Assembly: GCA_964476595.1 (NCBI GenBank)
Contig: CAYZCL010000104.1
Location: 16,159 to 80,158, forward strand
Source of the DNA: JALSRD01 sp964476595
Lineage (GTDB): Bacteria; Desulfobacterota; Desulfobacteria; Desulfobacterales; JALSRD01
Length of the DNA: 64,000 nt
Direction of reading: 5' to 3'
The translations under genes and the position numbers were made by a program. Shown in pieces: positions 8,050 to 17,237 of the stretch; position 1 is the first letter of the stretch; each line of letters begins with the position of its first letter. The notes under the pieces are model-generated. The model worked only from the letters and a program-made list of their open reading frames with translations, was not told where the DNA came from and ran no database searches.

Positions 8050-9075
8050 ATGAAAGCCATGATTATGGAGGAAACCCAGGACCTGTGCTGCACGTCTCAC
8101 CCCCTGAAACCGGCCGAATACCCAACGCCCGAGCCCGGGGAGGGGCAGGTACTGATCAAAGTGTCCGCCTGCGGGGTCTGCCACACGGAGATCGATGTCA
8201 TCGAGGGACGCACTTCGCCGCGGCTGCCGGTGGTGCCGGGCCACCAGGTGATCGGCCGCATCGTCGCACACGGGCCCGGCGCCGGGCGCCTCGAAAAAGG
8301 CGCCCGGGTGGGTGTCGCCTGGATCTTCAAGGCTTGCGGCGAATGCGATTTCTGCCGCAGCGGCCGGGAGAACCTGTGTGCCGACTTCACGGCCACGGGC
8401 TGCCACGCCGACGGCGGCTACGCCGAGTACATGGTGGCCTACGAGGATTTCGTCTACCCCATTCCGGATGCCTTTTCCGACGTCAAGGCGGCGCCGCTGA
8501 TGTGCGCCGGGGCCATCGGCTACCGCTCGCTGCACCTGACCGGTATCACCAACGGCTGCATCCTGGGTTTCGTGGGCTTCGGCGCCTCGGCTCACCTGGT
8601 GCTGAAAATGGCCCGCAAACGTTTTCCCGATACCGCCGTTTTCGTCTATGCGCGCAGCATAAGGGAACGGGAGTTCGCCGAGGAACTGGGGGCGGCCTGG
8701 TCGGGCGACTACAATACCGATCCCCCCGAACCGATGGACGCCGTCATCGATACGACCCCCGCCTGGCGGCCGGTTCTCAAGGCCCTGGAAGTACTCAAGC
8801 CCGGCGGACGGCTGGTCATCAATGCCGTCCGCAAGGAGGACGCCGACCGCGATCTGCTGATGGGGGTGGACTATCCGCGCCACCTGTGGATGGAAAAGGA
8901 AATCAAAAGCGTGGCCAATGTGACCCGCAGGGACGTGTCCGAGTTCCTGGAACTGGCCGCCGGGATGGACATCGACCCCGTGGTGGAGGAGTATGGCCTG
9001 ATAGACGCCAATCGGGCCCTGATGGAACTCAAGACCCGCAAGATCCACGGCGCCAAGGTGTTGGTCATGGACTGA
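8050..9075 (+). CDS. Zinc-dependent alcohol dehydrogenase (AdhA-like MDR family)
   Basis: The 341-residue medium-chain dehydrogenase has the catalytic zinc ligands in CGVCHTEIDVIEGR and GHQVIGRIV. The structural-zinc lobe with four cysteines (CGECDFCRSGRENLC) is intact. The nucleotide-binding fold starts at GFVGFGASAHLVLK, and the GASAH sequence departs somewhat from the usual GxGxxG. It would oxidise an alcohol or reduce an aldehyde with NAD(P). The ATG at 8050 follows GAAAGGGGGATGCC. It is second in a two-gene unit with the DUF6125-like gene. Its place beside acyl-CoA genes suggests oxidation of an alcohol to an aldehyde entering that route, which is inference. Confidence 0.9.
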   Translation: MKAMIMEETQDLCCTSHPLKPAEYPTPEPGEGQVLIKVSACGVCHTEIDVIEGRTSPRLPVVPGHQVIGRIVAHGPGAGRLEKGARVGVAWIFKACGECDFCRSGRENLCADFTATGCHADGGYAEYMVAYEDFVYPIPDAFSDVKAAPLMCAGAIGYRSLHLTGITNGCILGFVGFGASAHLVLKMARKRFPDTAVFVYARSIREREFAEELGAAWSGDYNTDPPEPMDAVIDTTPAWRPVLKALEVLKPGGRLVINAVRKEDADRDLLMGVDYPRHLWMEKEIKSVANVTRRDVSEFLELAAGMDIDPVVEEYGLIDANRALMELKTRKIHGAKVLVMD

Positions 9076-9129
9076 GGCGCAAAACCCCATCCGGTTTTCA
9101 CAGGTGCCCCCGGCCGGCGGTCCCGGCGG

Positions 9130-9175
9130 AAAAGAGAAAAGCCCGAAGCGGCAACGCTTCGGGCTTTTCTCTTTT
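9130..9175. terminator. Strong bidirectional intrinsic terminator
   Basis: A perfect 21-bp inverted repeat (9130-9150 with 9155-9175) encloses a GCAA tetraloop. The core is GCCCGAAGCG/CGCTTCGGGC, flanked by A-rich and T-rich arms, so U-tracts arise in both directions. It lies between the converging alcohol dehydrogenase and fhs genes and would end both transcripts. Confidence 0.93.
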
Positions 9176-9206
9176 TACCGGGTGACGCCGAATCGGTCTG
9201 TCGTGA

Positions 9207-10970
9207 CTAGAACAGGCCGGTGACCTTGCCGGTCTCGACGTCCACGTCGACCCGACGGAAGGCCGGGTTGGAGCCGGTGCCCGGCATCAGGCTGATGGTG
9301 CCGGCGCAGGGGCACAGGAACTTGGCGCCGGAGTAGATCAGCACGTCACGGATGGGCAGCGTCCAGCCCTTGGGCACGCCCTTGAGCGTGGGGTCGTGGG
9401 ACAGGCTCAGGTGCGTCTTGACCATCATGGTGGCATAGTCGTCGTACTTGGGATCGGCTTCCAGCATCTTGGCCTTGGCCTCGGCTTCCGGCGTCCAGGT
9501 GACACCGTCGGCGCCGTAGACCTCCTTGGCGATGATTTCCACGCGGTCGCGCAGCTTCATCTCCAGCGGGTAGAGGAATTTGAAGTCGTTTTCCTCGTTG
9601 CAGGCGTCGATGACGGCGTCGGCGAATTCCAGTGCGCCTTCGCCGCCCAGTTCCCAGTGCTTGGACTCGGCACAGCGGGCGCCGGCTTCCTCGGCCACGC
9701 GACGCACGATCTTGCACTCCTCGTCGGTGTCGGTGTAGAAGCGGTTGATGCAGACCACCGGGTTGATGCCGGCCTTGCGGATGGTGTTGATATGGTGCAC
9801 CATGTTGGCGCAGCCCTTCTCCACCAGTTCCAGGTTCTCCTTGGTGTACTCTTCAGGCATGGCGATGCCGGGCACCACCTTGGGGCCGCCGCCGTGCATC
9901 TTCAGGGCGCGGATGGTGGTGGTCAGCACGGAAACGTGCGGTTTCAGGCCGCTGAAACGGCACTTGACGTTCCAGAACTTCTCGAATCCGATGTCGGCCG
10001 CGAACCCACTCTCGGTCACGTGGTAGTCGAACAGCTTCAGTCCCACGCGGTCGGCGATGATGGAGGACTGGCCCACGGCGATGTTGGCGAAGGGGCCGGC
10101 GTGCACCATGCAGGGGTTGTACTCGGCGGTGCACATCAGGGTGGGGTTGATGGTGTTGCGCATGAAGGCCGTCATGGCGTTGCCCACTTCCAGGTCGCCG
10201 GTGGTGACGGGCTTGCCGCTCTTGTCGAAGGCCACGGTGATCTCGTTGAGGCGTTTCTTCAGATCGGCCAGGTCGCGGATGACGGCCAGGATGGCCATGC
10301 ACTCGGAGCCCACCGCGATGCCGAACTTGGACTGCATGGTGAAGCCGTCGTAACGGCCGCCGAGGCCGATGACGATGTTGCGCAGGGCCTGGGCGCAGAA
10401 GTCGATGATCCACCCCATCTCCACGCGGGTGGGGTCGATGTTCAGGCGGGGCATGCCGCTCAGGCGCTGCAGCTGCTCGTCGTTGTAGTTGCGTTCGTGC
10501 TGCATGCGGGCGGTCAGCGCCACCATGGCCAGGTTGTGGGCGTTCATGATGTCGTTGATGTCGCCGGTCAGGCCCAGGGAGAACTCGGTCATGGGGATCA
10601 GCAGGGAATTTCCGCCGCCGGCCGCCGTGCCCTTGACGTTCATCGTGGGGCCGCCCGAAGGCTGACGCAGTGCGCCGCCGACGTTGACGCCGCGCTTGCC
10701 GAGGCCTTCCATCAGGCCGCAGGAGGTGGTGCTCTTTCCCTCTCCCAGGGGCGTCGGGGTGATGGCCGTCACCTCGATGTACTTTCCGTCCGGTTTATCC
10801 TGCAGACGCTTGATGATTTTCAGAAAGTCGAGTTTGGCCAGCCTGCCCATGGGCAGGATTTCGTCTTTCTCAAGACCCAGTTTCTCTCGCCACTCGTCCG
10901 GGCTCGGCATGTTTTTTTCGGCTGCCTCGGAAATCTGCCAATCAGCCATCTCCACAGCATTGTAAGGCAT
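9207..10970 (-). CDS. fhs: Formate-tetrahydrofolate ligase
   Basis: The 587-residue protein matches the family in length and motifs. It has the ATP-binding TPTPLGEGKSTTS (about residues 70-82), ALRQPSGGPTMNVKGTAAGGG, GDINDIMNAHNL and the C-terminal CAGTISLMPGTGSNPA. It interconverts formate, ATP and tetrahydrofolate with 10-formyl-THF in the methyl branch of the Wood-Ljungdahl pathway. In sulfate reducers that completely oxidise acetate, this can run in the oxidative direction. The start ATG at 10970 follows AAAGGAGGAATGGGTCC, a clear ribosome-binding site. It is the last gene before the bidirectional terminator. Confidence 0.97.
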   Translation of the reverse strand: MPYNAVEMADWQISEAAEKNMPSPDEWREKLGLEKDEILPMGRLAKLDFLKIIKRLQDKPDGKYIEVTAITPTPLGEGKSTTSCGLMEGLGKRGVNVGGALRQPSGGPTMNVKGTAAGGGNSLLIPMTEFSLGLTGDINDIMNAHNLAMVALTARMQHERNYNDEQLQRLSGMPRLNIDPTRVEMGWIIDFCAQALRNIVIGLGGRYDGFTMQSKFGIAVGSECMAILAVIRDLADLKKRLNEITVAFDKSGKPVTTGDLEVGNAMTAFMRNTINPTLMCTAEYNPCMVHAGPFANIAVGQSSIIADRVGLKLFDYHVTESGFAADIGFEKFWNVKCRFSGLKPHVSVLTTTIRALKMHGGGPKVVPGIAMPEEYTKENLELVEKGCANMVHHINTIRKAGINPVVCINRFYTDTDEECKIVRRVAEEAGARCAESKHWELGGEGALEFADAVIDACNEENDFKFLYPLEMKLRDRVEIIAKEVYGADGVTWTPEAEAKAKMLEADPKYDDYATMMVKTHLSLSHDPTLKGVPKGWTLPIRDVLIYSGAKFLCPCAGTISLMPGTGSNPAFRRVDVDVETGKVTGLF

Positions 10971-11033
10971 GGACCCATTCCTCCTTTTATTAGATTGAGA
11001 TTAACATCGCTGAAAAACGCCCTATCCTCTTTT

Positions 11034-11056
11034 CAGAGCCGTCGTCCCCGGCTCTG
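11034..11056 (-). promoter_or_regulatory. Stem-loop in the fhs leader region
   Basis: CAGAGCC (11034-11040) pairs perfectly with GGCTCTG (11050-11056) around a 9-nt loop, about 65 bp upstream of the fhs start within the 244-bp gap 10971-11214. The same gap has an AT-rich patch near 11100-11160 with TATAAT on the minus strand but no good -35 box, and the small palindrome GGCCTTAGGCC. A role in fhs expression is only a possibility. Confidence 0.3.
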
Positions 11057-11214
11057 GTGCATACCACGCAGCAAAACCCCCTCGGTTCGGCCTTAGGCCA
11101 GAAATTATAAGACATAACCAATAACACGGGAATCTGATTTTATCAAGAAAATATACACCGTTTTTGGGCTGCGGGAGGTGCGCGCCGCCGGAGTCGCCCC
11201 CGCCGCTGCCGGGG

Positions 11215-13224
11215 TCAGGTGTCCCGGCCGGTTCCCGCAACGTTTTCCATTCCCACCATGTTGTAGTAGACCCCCCGCCGGTCGAACAGCTCGCGGTGGC
11301 TGCCGGATTCCACGACGCGTCCGCGGTGCAGCACCACGATGAGGTCGGCCCGGCGGGCGGTGGCCAGGCGATGGGCGACCACGAAGGCCGTGCGCCGCAT
11401 CGTCAGGACCTCCATGGCCTGCTGCACCAGCGCCTCGGTGTGGGAGTCGACGTAGGAGGTGGCCTCGTCCAGGATGATCAGGTCGGGATCACGCGCCAGG
11501 GCCCTGGCGATGGAAATCAGCTGGCGCTCGCCGCTGGAGAGGCCGGCGCCCCCGCCGGAAAGGGGTGTGTCCAGCCCCCGGGGCAGCCGCCGGACCAGTT
11601 GCGTACAGTTGGCGTCCCTCAGCACGCGCGCCAGCTGCTCTTCGGACAGGTCAGGGTTCCCCGCCAGGATGTTGTCGCGCACGGTGCCCGAGAACAGGAA
11701 GGGGTCTTGGGCCACCAGGGCCATGCGGGCGCGCAGGGCGCGCGGCGGGATGTCGCGGATGTCGCGGCCGTTGATCAGGATGCGGCCGCCGTCCGCATCG
11801 TAGAAACGCGCCAGCAGGTGCACCAGCGTGGTTTTTCCCGAACCGGTGGCGCCCACCAGCGCGACGCTCTGGCCCCGGCGAACCTCCAAGGAAATGTCCC
11901 GCAGTACGGGTTCCCGGGGGTTGTAGGCGAAGCAGACGCCGTGGAAGGCCACGGTTTCGATGGGCTCCGCCGCCGGCGGGAGGGCGCCCGCCGGCGGCGG
12001 AGCGGTGCCGTCGTATTCGTCGCTGTCCAGGATCAGGAATATGCGCTCGGCCGAGGACAGGGCGTTCTGCAGCAGGTTGTACTTGTCGGCCAGGTCGCGG
12101 ATGGGCCGGAAGAACATGCGGATGTAGGACAGGAAGGCCACCAGGCTTCCCAGGGTCAGCGAACCCGACAGCACCTCACGGCCCCCGAAGTAGATCAGCA
12201 CGGCCACCATGGTCGTGCCCAGGAATTCGATGAAGGGCAGAAAGAGCCCCAGTACATGAATCTGGCGCATGCCGGCCCGGTAGACTTCCCGGTTCAGGGC
12301 CGCGAAGCGGCGATAGTTGGCGGCTTCCTGCGCGAACAGCTGGATCACGCGGATGCCCCCGATGGTTTCGGCGAAACGCGTGTTGATCTCGGCGATCTTC
12401 AGGCGCAGGGTGCGGAAAGCCTCCCGTACGCGCCCCGCGAACAGCGCGGCCGCGTAAATCACCAGCGGGATCGCGGCGAAGGTGACCAGCGCCAGCCTGA
12501 CGTTCAGGAACAGCAGTACGCCGGCGATGCCCGTCAGCAGCAGCAGGTCCTTGAAGATGGTGGAGATAAACGAGGTAAAGAACTCGTGCATGTTCTGAAC
12601 GTCGTTGGTGACGCGTGTGGTCAGGCGCCCCACCGGCTGCCGGTTGAAAAAGGAGACCGACAGGTTTTCCAGGTGCCGGAAGAGGGTCATGCGCAGGTCG
12701 TGCATGATCATGTGACCGGCATACTCCATGATCACCTTCTGCAGGAAATTGAGAGCGAACCCCGCCGCGATGAGGGCCAGGAAGACCAGCGTGATGTGCA
12801 GCAGCCCCTCGAGGCGCGGCCGCTGAAGGGCCTCGGCATCCCCGGCGGCGAGGGCGGACAGGTTTCGCGGCGCGATGCGCGCCTGCCGGCCGGAAACCGA
12901 AAAAAGGTGCGGTTGGCGGGACACGACCTCGCGTACCGCCGGCCGCTCGAGGGAAAAAACCGCCTCCGCGGGGCCGCGGCCTGCGGAAACCCTCCGGGAG
13001 GCGGCAAGCTGATCTGTCCGCGGAACGATATAGCGGTCGATGGCCCTGCGGGTCACCAGCGGCAGGGCCAGGTCCACCAGCGTGATCAGCACCACCAGGG
13101 CGACGGACAGGGCCAGCAGCGCACCCTGGGGGCGCAGCAGCGGCGCCAGGCGTCGCATCAGGTGCAGGTCGCGGGGGCGCCCTGCCAGGTCCGTCTCCTC
13201 GAAATGGCCGAATTCACTCCTCAT
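11215..13224 (-). CDS. ABC exporter, YheH/TM288-type half-transporter (consensus ATPase site)
   Basis: The 669-residue protein has an exporter transmembrane domain followed by an ATPase domain. The latter carries Walker A GATGSGKTTL, signature LSSGERQLISIARAL and Walker B LIILDEATSYVD with the catalytic Glu intact. There is an unusually long loop of about 70 residues between the first two membrane helices, a feature of the YheH/LmrD-like partner of heterodimeric exporters. It starts inside the 3' end of the partner gene (ATG at 13224, partner stop at 13214), so the two are translationally coupled. A GTG at 13236 is an alternative start. It probably exports a lipid or hydrophobic compound, but the substrate is unknown. 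Confidence 0.9.
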   Translation of the reverse strand: MRSEFGHFEETDLAGRPRDLHLMRRLAPLLRPQGALLALSVALVVLITLVDLALPLVTRRAIDRYIVPRTDQLAASRRVSAGRGPAEAVFSLERPAVREVVSRQPHLFSVSGRQARIAPRNLSALAAGDAEALQRPRLEGLLHITLVFLALIAAGFALNFLQKVIMEYAGHMIMHDLRMTLFRHLENLSVSFFNRQPVGRLTTRVTNDVQNMHEFFTSFISTIFKDLLLLTGIAGVLLFLNVRLALVTFAAIPLVIYAAALFAGRVREAFRTLRLKIAEINTRFAETIGGIRVIQLFAQEAANYRRFAALNREVYRAGMRQIHVLGLFLPFIEFLGTTMVAVLIYFGGREVLSGSLTLGSLVAFLSYIRMFFRPIRDLADKYNLLQNALSSAERIFLILDSDEYDGTAPPPAGALPPAAEPIETVAFHGVCFAYNPREPVLRDISLEVRRGQSVALVGATGSGKTTLVHLLARFYDADGGRILINGRDIRDIPPRALRARMALVAQDPFLFSGTVRDNILAGNPDLSEEQLARVLRDANCTQLVRRLPRGLDTPLSGGGAGLSSGERQLISIARALARDPDLIILDEATSYVDSHTEALVQQAMEVLTMRRTAFVVAHRLATARRADLIVVLHRGRVVESGSHRELFDRRGVYYNMVGMENVAGTGRDT

Positions 13225-14989
13225 CGAGTTCTCCACGTACCTTCTGAAGGTGGTACATGCGGCTGTAGTAGCCGCCGGCGCGCACGAGTTCGCGGTGGCT
13301 GCCGCGTTCCACGATGCGGCCGCCGTGCAGCGACAGAATGCGGTCGGCGTGGCGCAGGGCCGACAGGCGGTGGGAGGCGATCAGCACCGTGCGGTGCCCC
13401 TGCAGGGAGCGTACGTAGGCCATGATGCGGTTGCCGGTCTCGACGTCCACCTGGCTGACGGGGTCGTCGAGGATCAGGACCGGCCGGTCCTGGAGAAAGG
13501 CGCGCGCCAGGGCGATGCGCTGCTTCTGGCCGCCGGACAGGATGACCCCCTTTTCCCCCACCACGGTGTCGAAGCCCTGCGGGAAAGAGACGATGGTGTC
13601 ATACACGGCGGCGTGTCGGGCGGCCTCTTCCAGATCCCGCGGAGAAACATCGGGGTTGCCCAGGGTGATGTTTTCCCGGACGGTGCCGGCGAACAGGAAC
13701 GGTTCCTGGGGCACCCAGGCCACCGTCGCGCGCAGGCTCTCGAGCCGCAGCCGCCGCACGTCGCGGCCGTCCAGGAGGATGCGTCCGCGGTCTGGGTCGT
13801 AGAGCCGGGGAATCAGGTTGAGCAGGGTGGTCTTGCCGCTTCCCGGCGGGCCCACCAGGCCCAGCACCCGGCCGGCGGCGAGGGTGAAATCGATGTCCCG
13901 CAGGGCCGCCCGCTGCGTGCCGGGATAGGTGAAGCGCACCGCTTCGAAGGCGATGTCCCCCCGCACGCCGGAGACCGCCGCGGCACCCGGGGCATCGCAG
14001 ATGGCGGGGCGGGTCTGCAGGATGGCGTCGATGCGTTCCAGCGAGGCGCGTCCCCGCTGGATCAGGTTGGTGACCCAGCCCAGGGCCATCATGGGCCAGG
14101 TCAGGAGGCTCAGGTAGTAGATGAAGGCCACGAAGTCGCCCGGGGTGATGGCGCCCAGGATGGTCATGCGTCCGCCGAAGTAGAGCACGATGGCCAGGCT
14201 CAGGTTGGTGAAGAAGAGCATCATGGGAAAAAAGAGCCCCACCGTCCGGACCAGCTTCAGGTTCTCCCGCACGTAGGCCTGCGATTGCCGCGAGACCTCC
14301 TCGGCGGCCGGTGTTTCACAGGTGTAGGCCTTGATGATGCGAATGCCGGCGAAGCGCTCGCGCACGGTTTCGGTCAGCTCGGCGAACACGCGCTGGACGC
14401 TGCGGTAGTGGCGGTGCATGCGCCGGCTGAGCAGCCGCGTGCCCAAGGCGATGCACGGCATGGGGATCAGCACCAGGGCCGTCAGGCGCGGGTCGATGTA
14501 GGCCATGAAGGCCACCGCGGCCAGTCCCAGCACCAGGGCGTCGTTGAGTGCCACCAGGCCCATGCCGGCGGCCATGCGCACCTGTTTGATGTCGTTGGTG
14601 GCGTGGGCCATCAGTTCGCCGGCCGGCACGCGGTCGAAATACGCGGCCGACAGGCCTTGGATGTGGTCGAAGAGCCGGTTCCGCAGGCCTTCCTCCACCC
14701 GCCGCGAGGTGCCCAGCAGCAGGCGGCGCCAGATGTAGCGGAAGACCCCGATCAGCAGGGCCATGCCGGCGATGGCCAGGGCGTAGCGCAGCAGGTCGGG
14801 GGCCGTGGCGCGCAGGGTGGTGAGGTCGTCGACGGCGTGCTTGATGAAGCGCGGAATGAACAGCTGCAGGAAATCCACCGTGGCCAGGGACAGCAGACCG
14901 GCGGCGATGGCGCCGGCGCGCTGCCGGAAATAGGGCAGCACCAGCCGGAGGGGCTTTTTGACAGACGGCTTGTCCTGCGCGGGTGACAT
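13214..14989 (-). CDS. ABC exporter, YheI/TM287-type half-transporter (degenerate ATPase site)
   Basis: The 591-residue half-transporter has about six membrane helices and an ATPase domain with Walker A GPPGSGKTTLL, signature LSGGQKQRIALARAF and Walker B VLILDDPVSQVD. Asp stands where the catalytic Glu normally follows Walker B. That substitution is the hallmark of the degenerate site in heterodimeric exporters such as BmrC/YheI and TM287. Its gene overlaps the consensus partner by 11 bp. I chose the ATG at 14989; a GTG at 15025 is possible but lacks a ribosome-binding site. Divergent from the nuclease gene at 15149. Confidence 0.9.
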   Translation of the reverse strand: MSPAQDKPSVKKPLRLVLPYFRQRAGAIAAGLLSLATVDFLQLFIPRFIKHAVDDLTTLRATAPDLLRYALAIAGMALLIGVFRYIWRRLLLGTSRRVEEGLRNRLFDHIQGLSAAYFDRVPAGELMAHATNDIKQVRMAAGMGLVALNDALVLGLAAVAFMAYIDPRLTALVLIPMPCIALGTRLLSRRMHRHYRSVQRVFAELTETVRERFAGIRIIKAYTCETPAAEEVSRQSQAYVRENLKLVRTVGLFFPMMLFFTNLSLAIVLYFGGRMTILGAITPGDFVAFIYYLSLLTWPMMALGWVTNLIQRGRASLERIDAILQTRPAICDAPGAAAVSGVRGDIAFEAVRFTYPGTQRAALRDIDFTLAAGRVLGLVGPPGSGKTTLLNLIPRLYDPDRGRILLDGRDVRRLRLESLRATVAWVPQEPFLFAGTVRENITLGNPDVSPRDLEEAARHAAVYDTIVSFPQGFDTVVGEKGVILSGGQKQRIALARAFLQDRPVLILDDPVSQVDVETGNRIMAYVRSLQGHRTVLIASHRLSALRHADRILSLHGGRIVERGSHRELVRAGGYYSRMYHLQKVRGELDEE

Positions 14990-15111
14990 GGTCGGATGGC
15001 GCTCCTGAACTGAAATGGGAGACACAGGCTACCATCTTTTTCAAGGGCGGTTCAACAGGAATGTGCCCGATCGCTACCCGGGGCCGCCGAACCGGGAGGC
15101 GCCGCGCTCGA

Positions 15112-15140
15112 TTGACTTTGAGGGGGGGCGTTGGTAAGGT
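15112..15140 (+). promoter_or_regulatory. Possible promoter of the RNB nuclease gene
   Basis: TTGACT (15112-15117), 17 bp and TAAGGT (15135-15140) form a moderate promoter match. If used, transcription would start only 1-3 bases before the ATG at 15149, giving a nearly leaderless mRNA. The overlapping TAAGGTG may instead be the ribosome-binding site, so this call is tentative. Confidence 0.3.
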
Positions 15141-15148
15141 GTCTGCCC

Positions 15149-17152
15149 ATGAAATCCGGAACCGTGGTCGAATTCATCGACCGGGAAAAGATCACCTGCG
15201 CCGTCATCCAGGAAGTCAAGCAGCGGCGGGTGCGCCTGCTGACCCAGAACAACCGCGAGGTCAAGATATCCGCCGCCCGCTTGGCCGAATACGGCGACCT
15301 GTGCCTGGACCTGGGCATGGGCCGCGACCGGCTGGTGGAGGCCCTGCGCGAAATTTCGCGCAGGCGGGACGAACTGGCCGCCGGCATCGACATCCGCGAG
15401 CTGTGGGAGGTGCTCAACAGCGAACAGGAGTGGATCGACCTGGAGACCATGACGGCTTTCTGCTTTCCGGAGAACGTCAACGGCGACCACGCCTCGGCCG
15501 TCATGCGGGCCTTTTTCCGCAACCGGCGCTACTTCAAGTTCAGCCCCGAGGGATTTTTCCCGTACACGCCCGAAGAGGTGGCGCGCAAAATCGCCCAGGA
15601 GCGCGAGGCCGCCCGGCGGCGGCGCATCGTCGAAGGCGCCTCGCGCTGGGTCAAGGAGGTGCTCGACGGCGGCGGCGGCCCCCCGCCCGCCGAACTTTCG
15701 GAGGAGCAGTCGGAATACGTCGATATCCTCAAGTCCTATTTCCTCTTCGAGGACCGGAGTCCCCACCGTGACGTGGGCCGGGCCGTTTTGAAGAAAGCCG
15801 GCGTCAAGTCGGTGGACATGCTTTTCGATTTCTTCGTGAAGCTGGGGGTTTTCTCGGAGGACGAGAACATCGACCTGTACCGGCTGGAGATCCCCATGAC
15901 GTTTCCTCCCGACGTGCTGCGGGAAACCGAGGCCCTCACGGAACGCACGGCGGCCGACGCCGACGACGGGCAGCGGCGCGACCTGACCGGCCTGGAGGTG
16001 ATGACCATCGACGGCCAGGGCACCCAGGATTTCGACGACGCCCTGAGCATCGAGGACCTGGGGGACCGCTACCGCGTCGGGGTGCACATCGTCGATGTGG
16101 CCCGCTATGTCAAGCCGGGAAGCGCCATCGACCGCGAGGCCCTGCGCCGGGCCAGTTCCATCTACATGCCGGACCTGAAGATCCCCATGCTGCCCCCGGC
16201 GCTGGCCGAGGGGCACTGCAGCCTGGTGGCGGGTCGGCGACGCCCGGCCATCAGCATCCTGATGCTGGTCTCCAAGCCGCCGTCCGCGCAGATCCTCGGC
16301 TCCGAGATCGTTCCCAGCGTCATCGAAGTCCGGCGCCAGTTGACCTATTTCGAGGCCAACCAGCTGATGGCCGAGGAACCGGGACTGGCCGTGCTGGCCG
16401 AAGTGGCCGCGGCTTTCCAGCGCCGCCGCCTGGACGAGGGGGCCGTGCAGATCAACCTGCCCGAGATCAACGTGTGGCTCGACGACCAGGGCCGCGTGAA
16501 CGTCTCGCGGGGGAACCGCGAGAGCCCGGCGCGGATGCTGGTCTCCGAACTGATGATCATGGCCAACTGGCTCATGGCGCGCGCCCTGACCGACCACGGC
16601 ATCCCGGCCGTCTTCCGCTCCCAGCCCGAACCGCGCGAGCGCCTCTACCGCGGGGCCGAAGGCACCCTCTTTCAGAACTGGATGCAGCGGCGGCTGGTGA
16701 GCCGCTTCGTGCTGGGGCACGAGGCCGAGAGCCACTCGGGACTGGGCCTGGACGCATACGTGACGGCCACTTCTCCCATCCGCAAGTACTTCGACCTGCT
16801 CACCCAGCGCCAGGTGCGCGCCATGCTGGGCCTGGAGGCGCCCAGCAGCGCCGACGAGATCGACCGTATGATCCAGTTGCTGGAGGAGCCCATGGCCAAC
16901 GTGGGCCGTATCCAGTTCCGGCGCAACCGCTACTGGCTGCTGAAATACCTGGAGGGAATGGTGGGCCGGCGCCTGGAGGGGGTCGTGCTCTACAAGAAGC
17001 GCCACGGCTACCAGGTCCTGCTGGTGGACTACATGCTGGAGGCCACCCTGCCGATTCCGGGCGGCTTCGAGCTGAAGCCCGAGGACCTGGTGCAGGTCAC
17101 CCTGCAGCAGGTCAACGCCCGCCGCGACACCCTGTCGGTGTTTCTGTCCTGA
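15149..17152 (+). CDS. RNase II/R family exoribonuclease (RNB domain)
   Basis: The 667-residue protein contains the RNB catalytic signature TIDGQGTQDFDDALSIED (about residues 287-304), with the aspartates that bind magnesium in RNase II. It continues with GVHIVDVARYVKPGSAID and the later TSPIRKYFDLLTQRQ motif near the C-terminus. Family members degrade single-stranded RNA processively from the 3' end. The N-terminal 250 residues are more divergent and resemble the long N-terminal region of RNB proteins in deltaproteobacteria and cyanobacteria rather than E. coli Rnb cold-shock domains. The ATG at 15149 was preferred over a TTG at 15131. Confidence 0.9.
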   Translation: MKSGTVVEFIDREKITCAVIQEVKQRRVRLLTQNNREVKISAARLAEYGDLCLDLGMGRDRLVEALREISRRRDELAAGIDIRELWEVLNSEQEWIDLETMTAFCFPENVNGDHASAVMRAFFRNRRYFKFSPEGFFPYTPEEVARKIAQEREAARRRRIVEGASRWVKEVLDGGGGPPPAELSEEQSEYVDILKSYFLFEDRSPHRDVGRAVLKKAGVKSVDMLFDFFVKLGVFSEDENIDLYRLEIPMTFPPDVLRETEALTERTAADADDGQRRDLTGLEVMTIDGQGTQDFDDALSIEDLGDRYRVGVHIVDVARYVKPGSAIDREALRRASSIYMPDLKIPMLPPALAEGHCSLVAGRRRPAISILMLVSKPPSAQILGSEIVPSVIEVRRQLTYFEANQLMAEEPGLAVLAEVAAAFQRRRLDEGAVQINLPEINVWLDDQGRVNVSRGNRESPARMLVSELMIMANWLMARALTDHGIPAVFRSQPEPRERLYRGAEGTLFQNWMQRRLVSRFVLGHEAESHSGLGLDAYVTATSPIRKYFDLLTQRQVRAMLGLEAPSSADEIDRMIQLLEEPMANVGRIQFRRNRYWLLKYLEGMVGRRLEGVVLYKKRHGYQVLLVDYMLEATLPIPGGFELKPEDLVQVTLQQVNARRDTLSVFLS

Positions 17153-17237
17153 AGGACAGGCTGCCCGCCGTCCGTCGCCAGGTGTCAGCCGCTTGTTTTC
17201 CCCGAGACCGACCCCTGAAACCGGGGCCCGTAAATCC

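Noticed and set aside
9396..11096. A long open reading frame on the plus strand opposite fhs
   Set aside because: It is antisense to a fully conserved enzyme gene, lacks a ribosome-binding site and gives a compositionally biased His/Gly/Val protein. Such shadows are common in high-GC DNA.
11164..14986. Two long plus-strand frames opposite the ABC transporter genes
   Set aside because: They oppose clear ATPase motifs, have no recognisable domains and are rich in Gln, Gly and His as expected of antisense translation.
17153..17237. Terminator between the nuclease and RseC-like genes
   Set aside because: Only a 4-5 bp CCCC/GGGG stem without a T-run is present, which is too weak to support.
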